Shown here piece after piece: positions 45,207 to 53,808 of a DNA stretch of 64,000 bases. Source of the DNA: Planctomycetaceae bacterium (GTDB lineage Bacteria; Planctomycetota; Phycisphaerae; UBA1845; UTPLA1); assembly GCA_006969385.1 (NCBI GenBank), contig CP030884.1, positions 3,472,001 to 3,536,000 of the forward strand. Direction: 5' to 3'. The notes under the pieces are model-generated. The model searched no databases and had not been told where the DNA came from. It worked only from the letters and a program-made list of their open reading frames with translations. Position numbers and translations under genes: made by a program. How positions within the stretch are numbered: position 1 is the first letter of the stretch; the number at the start of each line of letters is the position of its first letter.

Positions 45207-45758
45207 CTAATCTCGATCCTCATGCGACGTTTCGTAGCGTTCGCCGAATTCGGGTAGAAAGCCGCGCGGCGGGACGATCTCGCCCTGCACGACATCCACT
45301 CGTTTTCGGCCCATCATAACTTGATGTTGGTCATCAGGATTGCCGCAATCGGGGGCGAGACGCTCCGGCGCGGCTTGTCCTTGATCCGATCGCGATTCAC
45401 AGGCGCGTGCGCCCATGATGCATCCGATGGTCGCGGCCCAACCGATGCCGACGAGTCCGACGATGGCCGCGACCCAGCGTTGGCTGCGCAGCTTCATCCG
45501 CTCGCGCCACGGGCAATCACGCGTGATGACGGTGCCATCTTGTCGTCGATAAAGCCGCACGCATTGTGGGCCGTTCGGGCGTTGCAACAGATCGGTCACT
45601 TCGCGCCGCGTCATCGCGCTGAGGTTGTACACATCGAGATCGCAATGTTCGCAATGGCGTTTCTGTGCGTTGCCGGTCATCTCGTGCCAATTGGCCGGGC
45701 ACGGTGACGCGATGTCGATATTGTTCAGTACATCGAGTTTGACGTCTTGGTTCTTCAC
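45207..45758 (-). CDS. Cysteine-rich protein with one membrane helix, function unknown
   Basis: A 183-residue protein. A GTG start at 45758 is supported by AGGGG about 9 bp upstream. The N-terminal 85 residues contain a conserved-looking cysteine pattern: 'IASPCPANWHEMTG', 'KRHCEHCDLDVYNLSAMTRR', 'GPQCVRLYRRQDGTVITRDC'. I recall this pattern from unnamed proteins in several phyla, where it often precedes a single membrane helix. Here the helix is near residues 95-113 ('WVAAIVGLVGIGWAATIGC'). The C-terminal 65 residues are polar and not conserved-looking. The cysteines may bind metal. No operon partner is obvious. Confidence 0.72.
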   Translation of the reverse strand: MKNQDVKLDVLNNIDIASPCPANWHEMTGNAQKRHCEHCDLDVYNLSAMTRREVTDLLQRPNGPQCVRLYRRQDGTVITRDCPWRERMKLRSQRWVAAIVGLVGIGWAATIGCIMGARACESRSDQGQAAPERLAPDCGNPDDQHQVMMGRKRVDVVQGEIVPPRGFLPEFGERYETSHEDRD

Positions 45759-45947
45759 GGTTTGCGCCCCTTACTTTTTTCTCTTTTATCGCCCGCTAGC
45801 GATGAAGCGCGGAGCGTGCGATTTCCGTTCCATCGATTTTTCAGGTCGCGCGAGCGGTTGCGTCCGATGGGGCTTATCCGTGATACTTCCGGACGATGCG
45901 GCGGAAAATTCGCCTCAAGGTGATTCAATTGCTTTGGAAACGCAGCG

Positions 45948-46337
45948 ATGAAGCCCGGTTTGAAAATCGGAACCGAACGCGAACTCAGTTTTACCGTCAC
46001 GGAGGACATGTGTCCGGCCTTCGACGGCGTGGTGGTGCATCGTGTGTGCGCGACGTGGACGCTGGTGCATTATTTTGAAGTGGCCGGTCGCAAAATGCTG
46101 GTGGATTTTCTCGCCGACGGTGAAGAAGGCGTCGGCAGCCATGCGTCTTGCGATCATCGCGCGCCGGCACCGATCGGCGAGACGGTGCGGGTGGTAGCGA
46201 CGTGTTGCGCCGTTAATGAGCGCGAACTCGTTTGCGACTGCGTTGCTTACGTGGGCGAAAAGAAGATTGCAACTGGGCAGACGGGCCAACGCGTGTTTCC
46301 CAAAAAAGTCTTGAAACGCCTGCTCGGGGATGCATGA
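45948..46337 (+). CDS. Hotdog-fold thioesterase, FlK-like family
   Basis: A 129-residue single hotdog domain, probably hydrolysing an acyl-CoA in the cytoplasm. 'HRVCATWTLVHYFEVAGRKM' corresponds to the FlK substrate helix with its catalytic Thr/Glu positions. 'GEEGVGSHASCDHRAPAPIG' contains the conserved His near residue 70, and 'YVGEKKIATGQTGQRVF' ends the sheet. The ATG at 45948 gives the usual start. The family includes fluoroacetyl-CoA thioesterase and many uncharacterised members, so specificity is open. A membrane protein gene follows 84 bp downstream. Confidence 0.8.
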   Translation: MKPGLKIGTERELSFTVTEDMCPAFDGVVVHRVCATWTLVHYFEVAGRKMLVDFLADGEEGVGSHASCDHRAPAPIGETVRVVATCCAVNERELVCDCVAYVGEKKIATGQTGQRVFPKKVLKRLLGDA

Positions 46338-46421
46338 TAGATGGCCGCGCCTGATAATTATTCGAGCCCGGCGCGTTGCGTGCGAGTTATCAATATCGCT
46401 TCCCATTGAGGGCGCAGCCCG

Positions 46422-46985
46422 ATGCCGACCCATTTGCGACGCAGCACGATGCCGCTGACGATTCGGATACTTGCCTGTTGGTTGACGGTGGCGGTGGTCG
46501 CGCTGGCGACGTGCAACTGCGTGGCGCTTTCCACGCCCGATCAAACGCAATTTGTGTCGATCGACGACTTAAAAGCAGTCGACGAACCCGTCGCACGCAT
46601 CTATGCCGCGCCGATACCCCATCTCGAACACATCGCCGTGCACTGTTGGTTTGCAATTAAGCCTGCTGGTGGTGATTTCGATCGATGGGAACTCTGGCAG
46701 ACGGCCGGTGGACCCTACGGACACGTGCGGCACAACCTGATGCCCATCGAAGGCGACGTGGGCGCGGGCGGCACGTTTGTCATACGCGAATGGCGCGGCG
46801 CGACGGCGACGACGCTGATCGAGACGATCATCAACGAATCGCCGTGCTATCCGTGTCGCGCTGACTACCGTGCGTATCCCGGACCCAATAGCAATACGTA
46901 CGTGCAATGGATGCTGGACCGGGCGGGGGTAGATTATCGATTGCCCTGTGCGGCGGTGGGCGCGGGCTATAGATGTGGAGATTAG
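46422..46985 (+). CDS. DUF3750 family exported protein
   Basis: A 187-residue protein (or 178 from the ATG at 46449). A hydrophobic N-terminus (PLTIRILACWLTVAVVALAT) followed by cysteines suggests export, possibly as a lipoprotein though the lipobox is not clean. The body matches DUF3750: 'HIAVHCWFAIKPAGGDFDRW' and 'GPYGHVRHNLMPIEGDVGAG', then 'PCYPCRADYRAYPGPNSNTY'. The 'YPGPNSNTY' block is the family hallmark. No function is assigned to the family. Confidence 0.82.
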   Translation: MPTHLRRSTMPLTIRILACWLTVAVVALATCNCVALSTPDQTQFVSIDDLKAVDEPVARIYAAPIPHLEHIAVHCWFAIKPAGGDFDRWELWQTAGGPYGHVRHNLMPIEGDVGAGGTFVIREWRGATATTLIETIINESPCYPCRADYRAYPGPNSNTYVQWMLDRAGVDYRLPCAAVGAGYRCGD

Positions 46986-47016
46986 GTTCTTTTGCTGCTA
47001 TTTAATTTGTCGCGAG

Positions 47017-48768
47017 TTAGCGTTGCGAGATCGATCGAATCGTCGACTTTCGCGACTTGAACGGCAGCCGCGCTTCGATGGCACGTAACTTATCCATCTC
47101 TACAGTGCGCCGGTACAGTGACGCCAGATTACGCAAGCAATCGAGTTGCCCATCGGCATGCTCGTATTCGGCGTGGTCGTATATCGCGAGCGCCGTAATC
47201 AAGCGCGTTTCGGCCAACGGATAGTCGCCATCGAGATAAGCGAGGTAGCCCAGGCGGTTGAGAATGTATGCATGATTAGTCGTGTTGGGGCCGAGCAGCC
47301 GCACAAACGCTTTTTGGCACGATTGATAGTTCGCCTTGGCCGCTTCGTAGTCGCCTGCCGCTTCCAGCGTAAAGGCGAGTTGCAAGGCTACGATTTGCGT
47401 ATCAGGATGGTCGCATCCCAAGTGTTGAGTTAAACGAACGACGGCGTCGCGCGAGAGGGAAATCGCTTTTCGCAGGTCACAATCGAGTACACATAGCCGA
47501 GCTTGATTCGCTATTAGGATTGCTTCGTCGGCGGGTGAACTACGGTCATCTTCTTTCGCCAGCATTTGGGCGTGGTCGGCATACTTGGTCGCCGTCAGAG
47601 CGTCGCCACTGAGGCTGGCGGTGATGGCGGCGTTGTTTAATACGATACTGCTTTCGGGTATTACCTCAAACCTGATCAAATCGGTGCGAAGAGGAAGTTC
47701 CGGGCGTAGATCGTAGAAGAACTGATTGAATTCGTCGCGCGCTGCTGCCAAGCGACCGTTCGCCAAGGCCTTAACACCGACATTCTTCTCTCCACGATAG
47801 CGCGGGTTCAGCATCGGGTCGACCACGAGCGTGCCGGAATATTGAGCCCGTCGATACCACGGTTCATAATTGCCGACAGCTCGGTGTGCCTCGGAGAATA
47901 AGACCTCGCGCGTGATCTGAACATCTTGCACGTAAACGCTATCACGTCTCACTACTGGGTTTGTTGTAACTGAATTGCGAATTAGCTCTTCCGACCGCTT
48001 GATCGCCGGTAGCGCCAATCGAAAGCTACCTTGACGAATGCGCGTGCCGGCCAACTCGTCTGCCAAGACCAACTCTTGAGGCGCGATGTCGTCGTACACT
48101 TCCAATGCCGCTTCTTGTACGAGAGCCGCTTCGGAGAGATAGCCATCGAGTACAAGGTTGTCGGCATGCTGGCGCAACTGCGAAGCCAATCGAGGCGTCG
48201 AGGAATGTTTGTCGATGACGCTTTCAAAGGCAGGTAACGCTTTAATCGTTGCAACCCATTGCCGTGCCAAGTGATGTCCATCCGCGACATGTCCTTGGGC
48301 GTGTAACACGACCGCTAGCCGCAGTTTGATGAATTCGGCAGCTCGATCGTAATTGGTGCCGAGCTTCAGACGCTGGCGTAGTAATGCCTCGGCGTCGGCG
48401 AGATTGCCTGCGAGTAGCTCAAGCTGCGCCGCCATCACCAGCGCATTGCGATGCACATCGCCACCGGCAACCCATCTCTTTGCGTTTTCGCAATACGCCT
48501 TTGCAAATCGTCGCGCCTTTTCGATGTCGCCCTCAGCGGCAAGTCGCTGTACTGTATCTCGCTGCATCCGGAGATCGATGTCGTTCGCAAAGCGGGTTAG
48601 GTCATATTCGGAGAGCTTGTTCGTCGGTGGATATCTGAAGTCCACATCCAATTCGAGCTGTCCAAACGACGGACGCGTGGGTACAAGCATCGCGCAAGCT
48701 GCCGTGCAAATGAGCGCGACCATGCGTCGTGATACAACACCGTACAACCGTTGAATGAAAAAATGCAT
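47017..48768 (-). CDS. Exported tetratricopeptide-repeat protein
   Basis: A 583-residue protein with GGAGG 5 bp before its ATG. The signal sequence runs to about residue 36 (ALICTAACAMLVPTRPSFGQ). The rest is alpha-helical with TPR-like units, clearest near 80-125 ('NLADAEALLRQRLKLG') and 440-555 ('HPDTQIVALQLAFTLEAAGD', 'NRLGYLAYLDGDYPLAETRL', 'LRNLASLYRR'). These C-terminal units resemble kinesin-light-chain-type TPRs. No enzymatic domain is present. It lies 104 bp downstream of the large glycine-rich surface protein on the same strand. Likely a periplasmic protein-protein interaction scaffold. Function not known. Confidence 0.78.
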   Translation of the reverse strand: MHFFIQRLYGVVSRRMVALICTAACAMLVPTRPSFGQLELDVDFRYPPTNKLSEYDLTRFANDIDLRMQRDTVQRLAAEGDIEKARRFAKAYCENAKRWVAGGDVHRNALVMAAQLELLAGNLADAEALLRQRLKLGTNYDRAAEFIKLRLAVVLHAQGHVADGHHLARQWVATIKALPAFESVIDKHSSTPRLASQLRQHADNLVLDGYLSEAALVQEAALEVYDDIAPQELVLADELAGTRIRQGSFRLALPAIKRSEELIRNSVTTNPVVRRDSVYVQDVQITREVLFSEAHRAVGNYEPWYRRAQYSGTLVVDPMLNPRYRGEKNVGVKALANGRLAAARDEFNQFFYDLRPELPLRTDLIRFEVIPESSIVLNNAAITASLSGDALTATKYADHAQMLAKEDDRSSPADEAILIANQARLCVLDCDLRKAISLSRDAVVRLTQHLGCDHPDTQIVALQLAFTLEAAGDYEAAKANYQSCQKAFVRLLGPNTTNHAYILNRLGYLAYLDGDYPLAETRLITALAIYDHAEYEHADGQLDCLRNLASLYRRTVEMDKLRAIEARLPFKSRKSTIRSISQR

Positions 48769-48871
48769 GACGCCTCCCGAGGTATCGAAACGCCATGCAT
48801 TATATCATTTGAAGCATTAGCTATAAGAAAAAAGCTGATGATTTCTCAATTCGTGGGTAGCGGCATTGAAA

Positions 48872-51274
48872 TCAACGCCGCCGCCGCGCCAAGGCCATCA
48901 ACGGTAACAACATCAGCGTCATCATCGGCATCGATGCGCCGCACAAGCTGCCGCCCGGCATCATGTCGCCGCCGTCGGTTTCATCTTCGTCGTCGCCATC
49001 ACCGTCCGTGTCTGTGTCACCATCTTCGTCACTGGTAATGGTCACGGCATCGCTGGTCATGGCGGCGTTGCCGTTGCCGGCGCCGTCAGTGGCGGAGCTT
49101 TCGTTAATGGTAATCGATACCGAACCGCCGCCGCTGACGCCTGTGACGATCACGCGATAGATCGTGCTGCTGTCGGCTTCGATGGCAATCGACTCGTGCG
49201 CCGTGCCGTCGTGGTTAATCGTGATGTCATCGCTGGTGAGACCGGTGACGGCTTGTGCAAACGTGACGGTGAAGATCAAGCGGCCAAACGCGTCGACGGT
49301 CTTCGGCGTGGTAATCGAAGTAATCGACGGGGCGGTGTTGTCGATGGTGACGGTATTGCTCGCCGCCACGCTCGCGTTGGTGTTGCCCGCCGTATCACTG
49401 GCCGCGCCCGCTTTGACGGTGACTTTAACGGTGCCGTCTCCGTCGACGCCGGTGACGTTGACGCGATAGGTCGTGCCCGATTGTTGCGTGATGCTGACGC
49501 CGTCATTGGTTGTGCCGTTGGTTTCCACGTCGACATCCGCCGCGGCGTCAAAGCCCGTGACCGTTTCGCTGAATACCACGTTAAACGATACGGTGTTGGC
49601 ATTGGTCGGACTCGATGTAACGGCCGTGACCGAGCTGATAGTGGGGCGGGTCTTGTCGATTTCGTATGGCGTATTGGCCGTCACTTCACCATTGCCCGTG
49701 CCCGTGCCGCCGAGTTTGACCGACGTGCCGTTCTGAATCGTATCATCATCGAGGGCCTTGAGGTCGATGGTGCCGTCACCGCTGCCGGTATTTAAGACGA
49801 CTGCGAAGACTGTGTTACTGCTAATCGAATTGGCCGAGACGATACTGGTGCCCGAAAGACTGCCGGTGGTGATCAGCTCGAAGTCGGCGGTGCCGACGCC
49901 CGTGACCGGTTCGCTATAGGTTACGACGAAGGTAACTTGTCCGTCGTTGGTAATCGTGTCATTTTGCCGCGTGATGGAATCGACGACGGGCATCGTGGTG
50001 ATGGTGCCGAACACATTGTCATCATCACCGCTCGATGAGATATCATCGGTCGCACTGTTGGCGTCGCCGCCGGTGCCAAAGGTCGTATTGAATTCTTCGA
50101 CGGTCGCGCCGGCATGCACGTAGATGGCGCCGCCTTTGCCTTCGCCGTCGCCCGCATCGACACTGTTATTGCCGGCGCCGCCGGTGCCGCCTGTTGCCGT
50201 ATTCGAGTTAAATGTGCAATCCGTAAGTTGAACGGTCGCACCCGTTCTCACGAATAACGCGCCGCCAAGCCCGGCACCACCGCCACCGCCACCGGCGAGG
50301 TCGAAATCGACGGTTACATCGCGTCCATTACCGCCGTGCGTGCCGCCAGCCCCGCCGGCGCCAAGGGTGGCTGATACGCTGGATGATCGCCCGGCTCCGC
50401 CGCCACCGCCGCCGAATCCGCCAGCGCCGCCATCGCCGGTTTGGCTACAACCGCCACCGCCGCCACCGCCGCCGGCACCGAACATTCCATCTCCGCCATT
50501 GGCACCCGAGCCGCAGGGCGTGGCGCCGCCACCACCTCCGCCGCCTCCGCCGTCTCCCGTTCCATCACTTCCGGCGAGCCCACTTGTGCCGGAGACGCCA
50601 CCACCATTGCCGCCCGAGCCGCTGAGCGCGCCGCCGCTGCCACCCGCCGCGCCGGATGAGGTCGTGCTGGTCGTACCGACCGCCGCCCAGCCACCGCCAC
50701 CGTGCCCGCCGTTGAATCCATTCGTGCCGCCCTCGCCACCCTCACCGCCGGTCGCGTTGCACGATGCGAAGGTCACATTGCTGAGCCCGAGGTCGGCGCT
50801 CGAATTCACGAAGATTGCGCCGCCGGTTCCGGCACCACCACCGCCGCCCGCACCATTGGAGGAACTCGATCCGCCGTCACCACCCGCTGCCAAACCATTG
50901 GAGAGCGTGATATGGCTGATGGATACGCTACCGCTATCGATGAAGAAGATCCGAAACGCATCGTTACCATCGATGGTCAACGACGACTCGCCGGTCCCTT
51001 CGATATCGATGTTGCTGGTAATGCTCGGCAAGTCCGCCGTTAGCGTGATGGTGCCGGTTACGCTGAACGCGATCGTATCGTCTTCACCGTTGCTATTCGC
51101 TTCATCGATAGCATCGCGCAGGGAGATACCGCCGGTGCCGACGCCGTCGTTTTCGTCGACGAGCGTGTTCACCGTAATTGTGGCAGCGCGGGCCGCGCTT
51201 GCCGCCGTCAACGCAAAACAAAACACACCGATCTGCATCATCATTCGCGGCAAATTCGTATTGGCAAGACGCAT
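48872..51274 (-). CDS. Large glycine-rich surface protein with Ig-like repeats and C-terminal sorting tail
   Basis: An 800-residue exported protein. Signal peptide to about residue 30 (..FCFALTAASAARA). Residues 31-150 and 340-430 look like a right-handed beta-helix ('TITVNTLVDENDGVGTGGIS', 'GGAIFVNSSADLGLSNVTF'), interrupted by a glycine/serine-rich stretch of about 200 residues. Three bacterial Ig-like segments follow (about 430-755), with repeated 'TFVVTYSEPVTGVG', 'FNVVFSETVTGFD' and 'FTVTFAQAVTGLTSDD'. An acidic DGDTDTDGDGD linker leads to the last 27 residues: GGSLCGA, a hydrophobic segment, and ARRRR. This tripartite tail resembles the MYXO-CTERM or GlyGly-CTERM sorting class. It is probably a surface or adhesion protein. 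Confidence 0.85.
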   Translation of the reverse strand: MRLANTNLPRMMMQIGVFCFALTAASAARAATITVNTLVDENDGVGTGGISLRDAIDEANSNGEDDTIAFSVTGTITLTADLPSITSNIDIEGTGESSLTIDGNDAFRIFFIDSGSVSISHITLSNGLAAGGDGGSSSSNGAGGGGGAGTGGAIFVNSSADLGLSNVTFASCNATGGEGGEGGTNGFNGGHGGGGWAAVGTTSTTSSGAAGGSGGALSGSGGNGGGVSGTSGLAGSDGTGDGGGGGGGGGATPCGSGANGGDGMFGAGGGGGGGGCSQTGDGGAGGFGGGGGGAGRSSSVSATLGAGGAGGTHGGNGRDVTVDFDLAGGGGGGAGLGGALFVRTGATVQLTDCTFNSNTATGGTGGAGNNSVDAGDGEGKGGAIYVHAGATVEEFNTTFGTGGDANSATDDISSSGDDDNVFGTITTMPVVDSITRQNDTITNDGQVTFVVTYSEPVTGVGTADFELITTGSLSGTSIVSANSISSNTVFAVVLNTGSGDGTIDLKALDDDTIQNGTSVKLGGTGTGNGEVTANTPYEIDKTRPTISSVTAVTSSPTNANTVSFNVVFSETVTGFDAAADVDVETNGTTNDGVSITQQSGTTYRVNVTGVDGDGTVKVTVKAGAASDTAGNTNASVAASNTVTIDNTAPSITSITTPKTVDAFGRLIFTVTFAQAVTGLTSDDITINHDGTAHESIAIEADSSTIYRVIVTGVSGGGSVSITINESSATDGAGNGNAAMTSDAVTITSDEDGDTDTDGDGDDEDETDGGDMMPGGSLCGASMPMMTLMLLPLMALARRRR

Positions 51275-51562
51275 CGTGCAAGCTCCGGTTGGTTCGTTTA
51301 AAAGTCGAGTTTAGGCCCGAGAAATCCAGGCGCGCGGCGCGCGACGATTCGCAGCACCATTACTTCCAGTCAATGTCGGTTTGATTCGGCAACAGGGTCA
51401 TCAATTGACCGTCGCGTTGGCGTAAGCGCGCTTTTCTCGGTCGGCCCAGATGCGATTATGAGGACCGTCGCGCACGATTTGCCCGCGTGGCCCAACCGTC
51501 GGCGGGCGGTTACGATCTCGGGCTTAATCCCAATCAACTGCCTGCAACGGAGATACGACACC

Positions 51563-52336
51563 ATGGCCGACCAATTCATCCTGACCAAACACGAAGGGCA
51601 CGTCGCGATTTTGACGCTCAACCGGCCCGATGTGCTGAACGCCCTCAACATCCCGCTGATGGACGAGTTGATCACCACGTTCGAGAAACTCGATAACGAC
51701 CCCAGCGTGCACTGCTTTGTATTGACAGGTAACGCCAAGGCCTTCGCCGCCGGGGCGGATATCAAGGAAATGGCCGAGGCCTCGGTCGTGGATATGTACG
51801 AGCGCAACAACCTTGCCCGTTGGGAGCGCATCAAGAAAGTGCGCAAGCCCATCATCGCGGCTGTCAGCGGCTTCTGCTTGGGCGGCGGTTGCGAGTTGGC
51901 CATGCACTGCGACATGATCGTCGCGGGCGAAGGCGCGCAGTTCGGTCAGCCCGAGATCAACATCGGCGTAATTCCCGGCGCGGGTGGTACGCAGCGCTTG
52001 GGCAAAGCCGCCGGAAAGTTCCGCGCGATGGAATTGATCCTGACGGGCCGCTTCTTCAACGCCGCCGAAGCGCTGGAGATCGGCCTGGCGACCAAGGTCG
52101 TGCCCGACGATGTGTATCTCGAAGAAGCCGTCGCACTGGCGCAGAAGATCGCCAAGAACTCACCAATGGCGGTGCGCTTTGCAAAAGAGGCGGTGCTCAA
52201 AGCGTTTGAATCGCCGTTGTCGGAAGGCTTGGATTACGAGCGCAAGATGTTCTACATGCTCTTCGGCACGGAAGACCAAAAAGAGGGCATGGCGGCGTTT
52301 GTCGAGAAGCGCAAGCCGGAGTTTAAGGGGAAGTAG
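51563..52336 (+). CDS. Enoyl-CoA hydratase/isomerase family protein
   Basis: Crotonase-fold enzyme of 257 residues hydrating trans-2-enoyl-CoA in fatty or aromatic acid breakdown. The ATG at 51563 has GGAG about 10 bp upstream. Upstream codons of the frame are not coding-like. Both catalytic glutamates of classical enoyl-CoA hydratase are present: Glu111 in 'CLGGGCELAMHCD' and Glu131 in 'FGQPEINIGVIPGAGGTQRL'. The oxyanion-hole segment 'AFAAGADIKEM' is also intact. It heads a group of acyl-CoA genes extending to 56.6 kb on the same strand, interrupted by a zinc-ribbon membrane protein. Confidence 0.92.
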   Translation: MADQFILTKHEGHVAILTLNRPDVLNALNIPLMDELITTFEKLDNDPSVHCFVLTGNAKAFAAGADIKEMAEASVVDMYERNNLARWERIKKVRKPIIAAVSGFCLGGGCELAMHCDMIVAGEGAQFGQPEINIGVIPGAGGTQRLGKAAGKFRAMELILTGRFFNAAEALEIGLATKVVPDDVYLEEAVALAQKIAKNSPMAVRFAKEAVLKAFESPLSEGLDYERKMFYMLFGTEDQKEGMAAFVEKRKPEFKGK

Positions 52337-52469
52337 AAAAGCAATTTTGGTTGAGTCTGACTCACTGAAGACGAATCATGTAGGTGCGGGCGGTGCTGGC
52401 GTTACGGTCAAAGTATATTTTTGCATTCCGCAACGGCTGGCGTCTCTTTTTCAGGCTCGACTCGGAGAT

Positions 52470-52997
52470 ATGGTGTTCAGGAAATGCCTCGCCGTGATCG
52501 GTCTGACATATACGACGCCGGTTGCTCGGCGTAATCGTCTCGATAAGCAAAGATCGGAGATGGCGAATGTTCCTTTGATTAAGCGAATGAGGTTTGAGAT
52601 CAGTTTGGCAGTAAGGATTGCCAAGCACTATGCCACGGGCCGGCTTCGCTTCGGATTCTTCATATTCTGGATTACTACCGTAACTTTCTTCGCGCTTGCA
52701 TGGGCCGAGTTAGAGGCCGAATTAAGTTCTTCGAGTTTATTGCTCAAGGCTATCGAAAATCTGTTTCTGAGAATTGGCTTGACGGCCAACCCGAAGGTGA
52801 TATTTCTTGCCTGGCTCCTGTCTCCATTGGCATTCGGAACAATTACCTCTTGGTTGATCTGTAAATTGCAAGACCGCCGCCGCATCCCCTTCGGCTTTTG
52901 TCGCAAATGCCGTTATGATCTGCGAGGCTCGGATAACGCAGTTTGCCCCGAATGTGGCACGCCGCGCGTGCCGACCAAAACAAACGAACGCCCCTGA
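52470..52997 (+). CDS. Membrane protein with C-terminal zinc ribbon
   Basis: About 175 residues from the ATG at 52470 (a start at 52560, giving 145 residues, is also possible). Two membrane helices are visible (near 67-85, 'FGFFIFWITTVTFFALAW', and 115-135, 'VIFLAWLLSPLAFGTITSW'). The soluble tail carries 'FCRKCRYDLRGSDNAVCPEC', a zinc ribbon of the kind I associate with Phycisphaerae-type planctomycetes. It lies between two crotonase genes without an evident metabolic link. Codon use is more AT-rich than its neighbours. Function unknown. Confidence 0.7.
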   Translation: MVFRKCLAVIGLTYTTPVARRNRLDKQRSEMANVPLIKRMRFEISLAVRIAKHYATGRLRFGFFIFWITTVTFFALAWAELEAELSSSSLLLKAIENLFLRIGLTANPKVIFLAWLLSPLAFGTITSWLICKLQDRRRIPFGFCRKCRYDLRGSDNAVCPECGTPRVPTKTNERP

Positions 52998-53022
52998 AAC
53001 CGTCAGCGCTACGGAGTGAATC

Positions 53023-53808
53023 ATGTCCTTCGAAACCCTCACCGTCACCGACGACCACAACGTTCGCACCATCACGCTCAATCGTCCCGATGCGATGAAC
53101 GGCATCAACGAACAGATGACCGGCGAGTTGGCCAAGGCGCTCAAAGGCGTGGCCAAAGAAAAGGCGCTGCGCTGCCTGCTGCTGACTGGTGCGGGCAAGG
53201 CGTTTTGCGTGGGGCAAGACTTGAAGGAGGCAGTCGGTGGTGACGGGCCAATGGATTTCGCCAAGCGACTGCGCACCGGCTACAACCCGGTCGTGCAAAG
53301 CCTGATGTCGTTGAAGATTCCGACGATTGCGGCTGTGAATGGGGCGGCGGCGGGTGCCGGTTGGAGCCTGGCGCTGGCTTGCGATTTCCGTATTGCCGCC
53401 AATTCGGCTAAATTCGTCGCCGCGTTCAGCAACATCGGTCTGGTGCCCGACAGCGCCATGACTTGGACGTTGCCGCGCCTCGTGGGCTACGCCAAGGCGC
53501 TGGAAATCGCGTTTTTCAGCGAGGCCATTACGGCCGACGACGCCTTAGCAATGGGCTTGGTCAATCGGGTGGTCGAAACCGAATCCATCGGCGCTGCGGC
53601 AAATGAATTTGCTGCTAAACTGGCAGGTCGCGCTACTCGTGGTCTGATGTTGACCAAGCAGGCGTTTGTTAGGGGCATGCAACAGGATGTCGCGGCCCAA
53701 CTCGAATACGAAGCGATGCTGCAATCCGTAGCAGGTCGCAGCAAGGACTACGCCGAAGGCGTACAGGCGTTTATCGACAAGCGGAAACCGGAGTTTGCAG
53801 GTGAGTGA
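53023..53808 (+). CDS. Enoyl-CoA hydratase/isomerase family protein, PaaG-like
   Basis: Crotonase-fold protein of 261 residues. It lacks the two-Glu pattern of hydratases. Instead it has 'FCVGQDLKEAVGGDGPMDFA', 'NGAAAGAGWSLALACDFRIA' and 'FSNIGLVPDSAMTWTLPRLV', the arrangement of PaaG (ring-epoxide/2,3-enoyl-CoA isomerase), where an Asp in 'PDS' is catalytic. In PaaG the usual motif is PDSG; here it is PDSA. The gene begins 25 bp after the zinc-ribbon gene and overlaps the next gene by 8 bp. Likely an isomerase in the same acyl-CoA pathway. Phenylacetate degradation is not proven because no paaABCDE genes are present. Confidence 0.85.
   Translation: MSFETLTVTDDHNVRTITLNRPDAMNGINEQMTGELAKALKGVAKEKALRCLLLTGAGKAFCVGQDLKEAVGGDGPMDFAKRLRTGYNPVVQSLMSLKIPTIAAVNGAAAGAGWSLALACDFRIAANSAKFVAAFSNIGLVPDSAMTWTLPRLVGYAKALEIAFFSEAITADDALAMGLVNRVVETESIGAAANEFAAKLAGRATRGLMLTKQAFVRGMQQDVAAQLEYEAMLQSVAGRSKDYAEGVQAFIDKRKPEFAGE

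Noticed and set aside
50340..51314. Proline-rich plus-strand frame (324 codons)
   Set aside because: It is the reverse complement of the glycine-rich region of the surface protein (Gly codons read as Pro).
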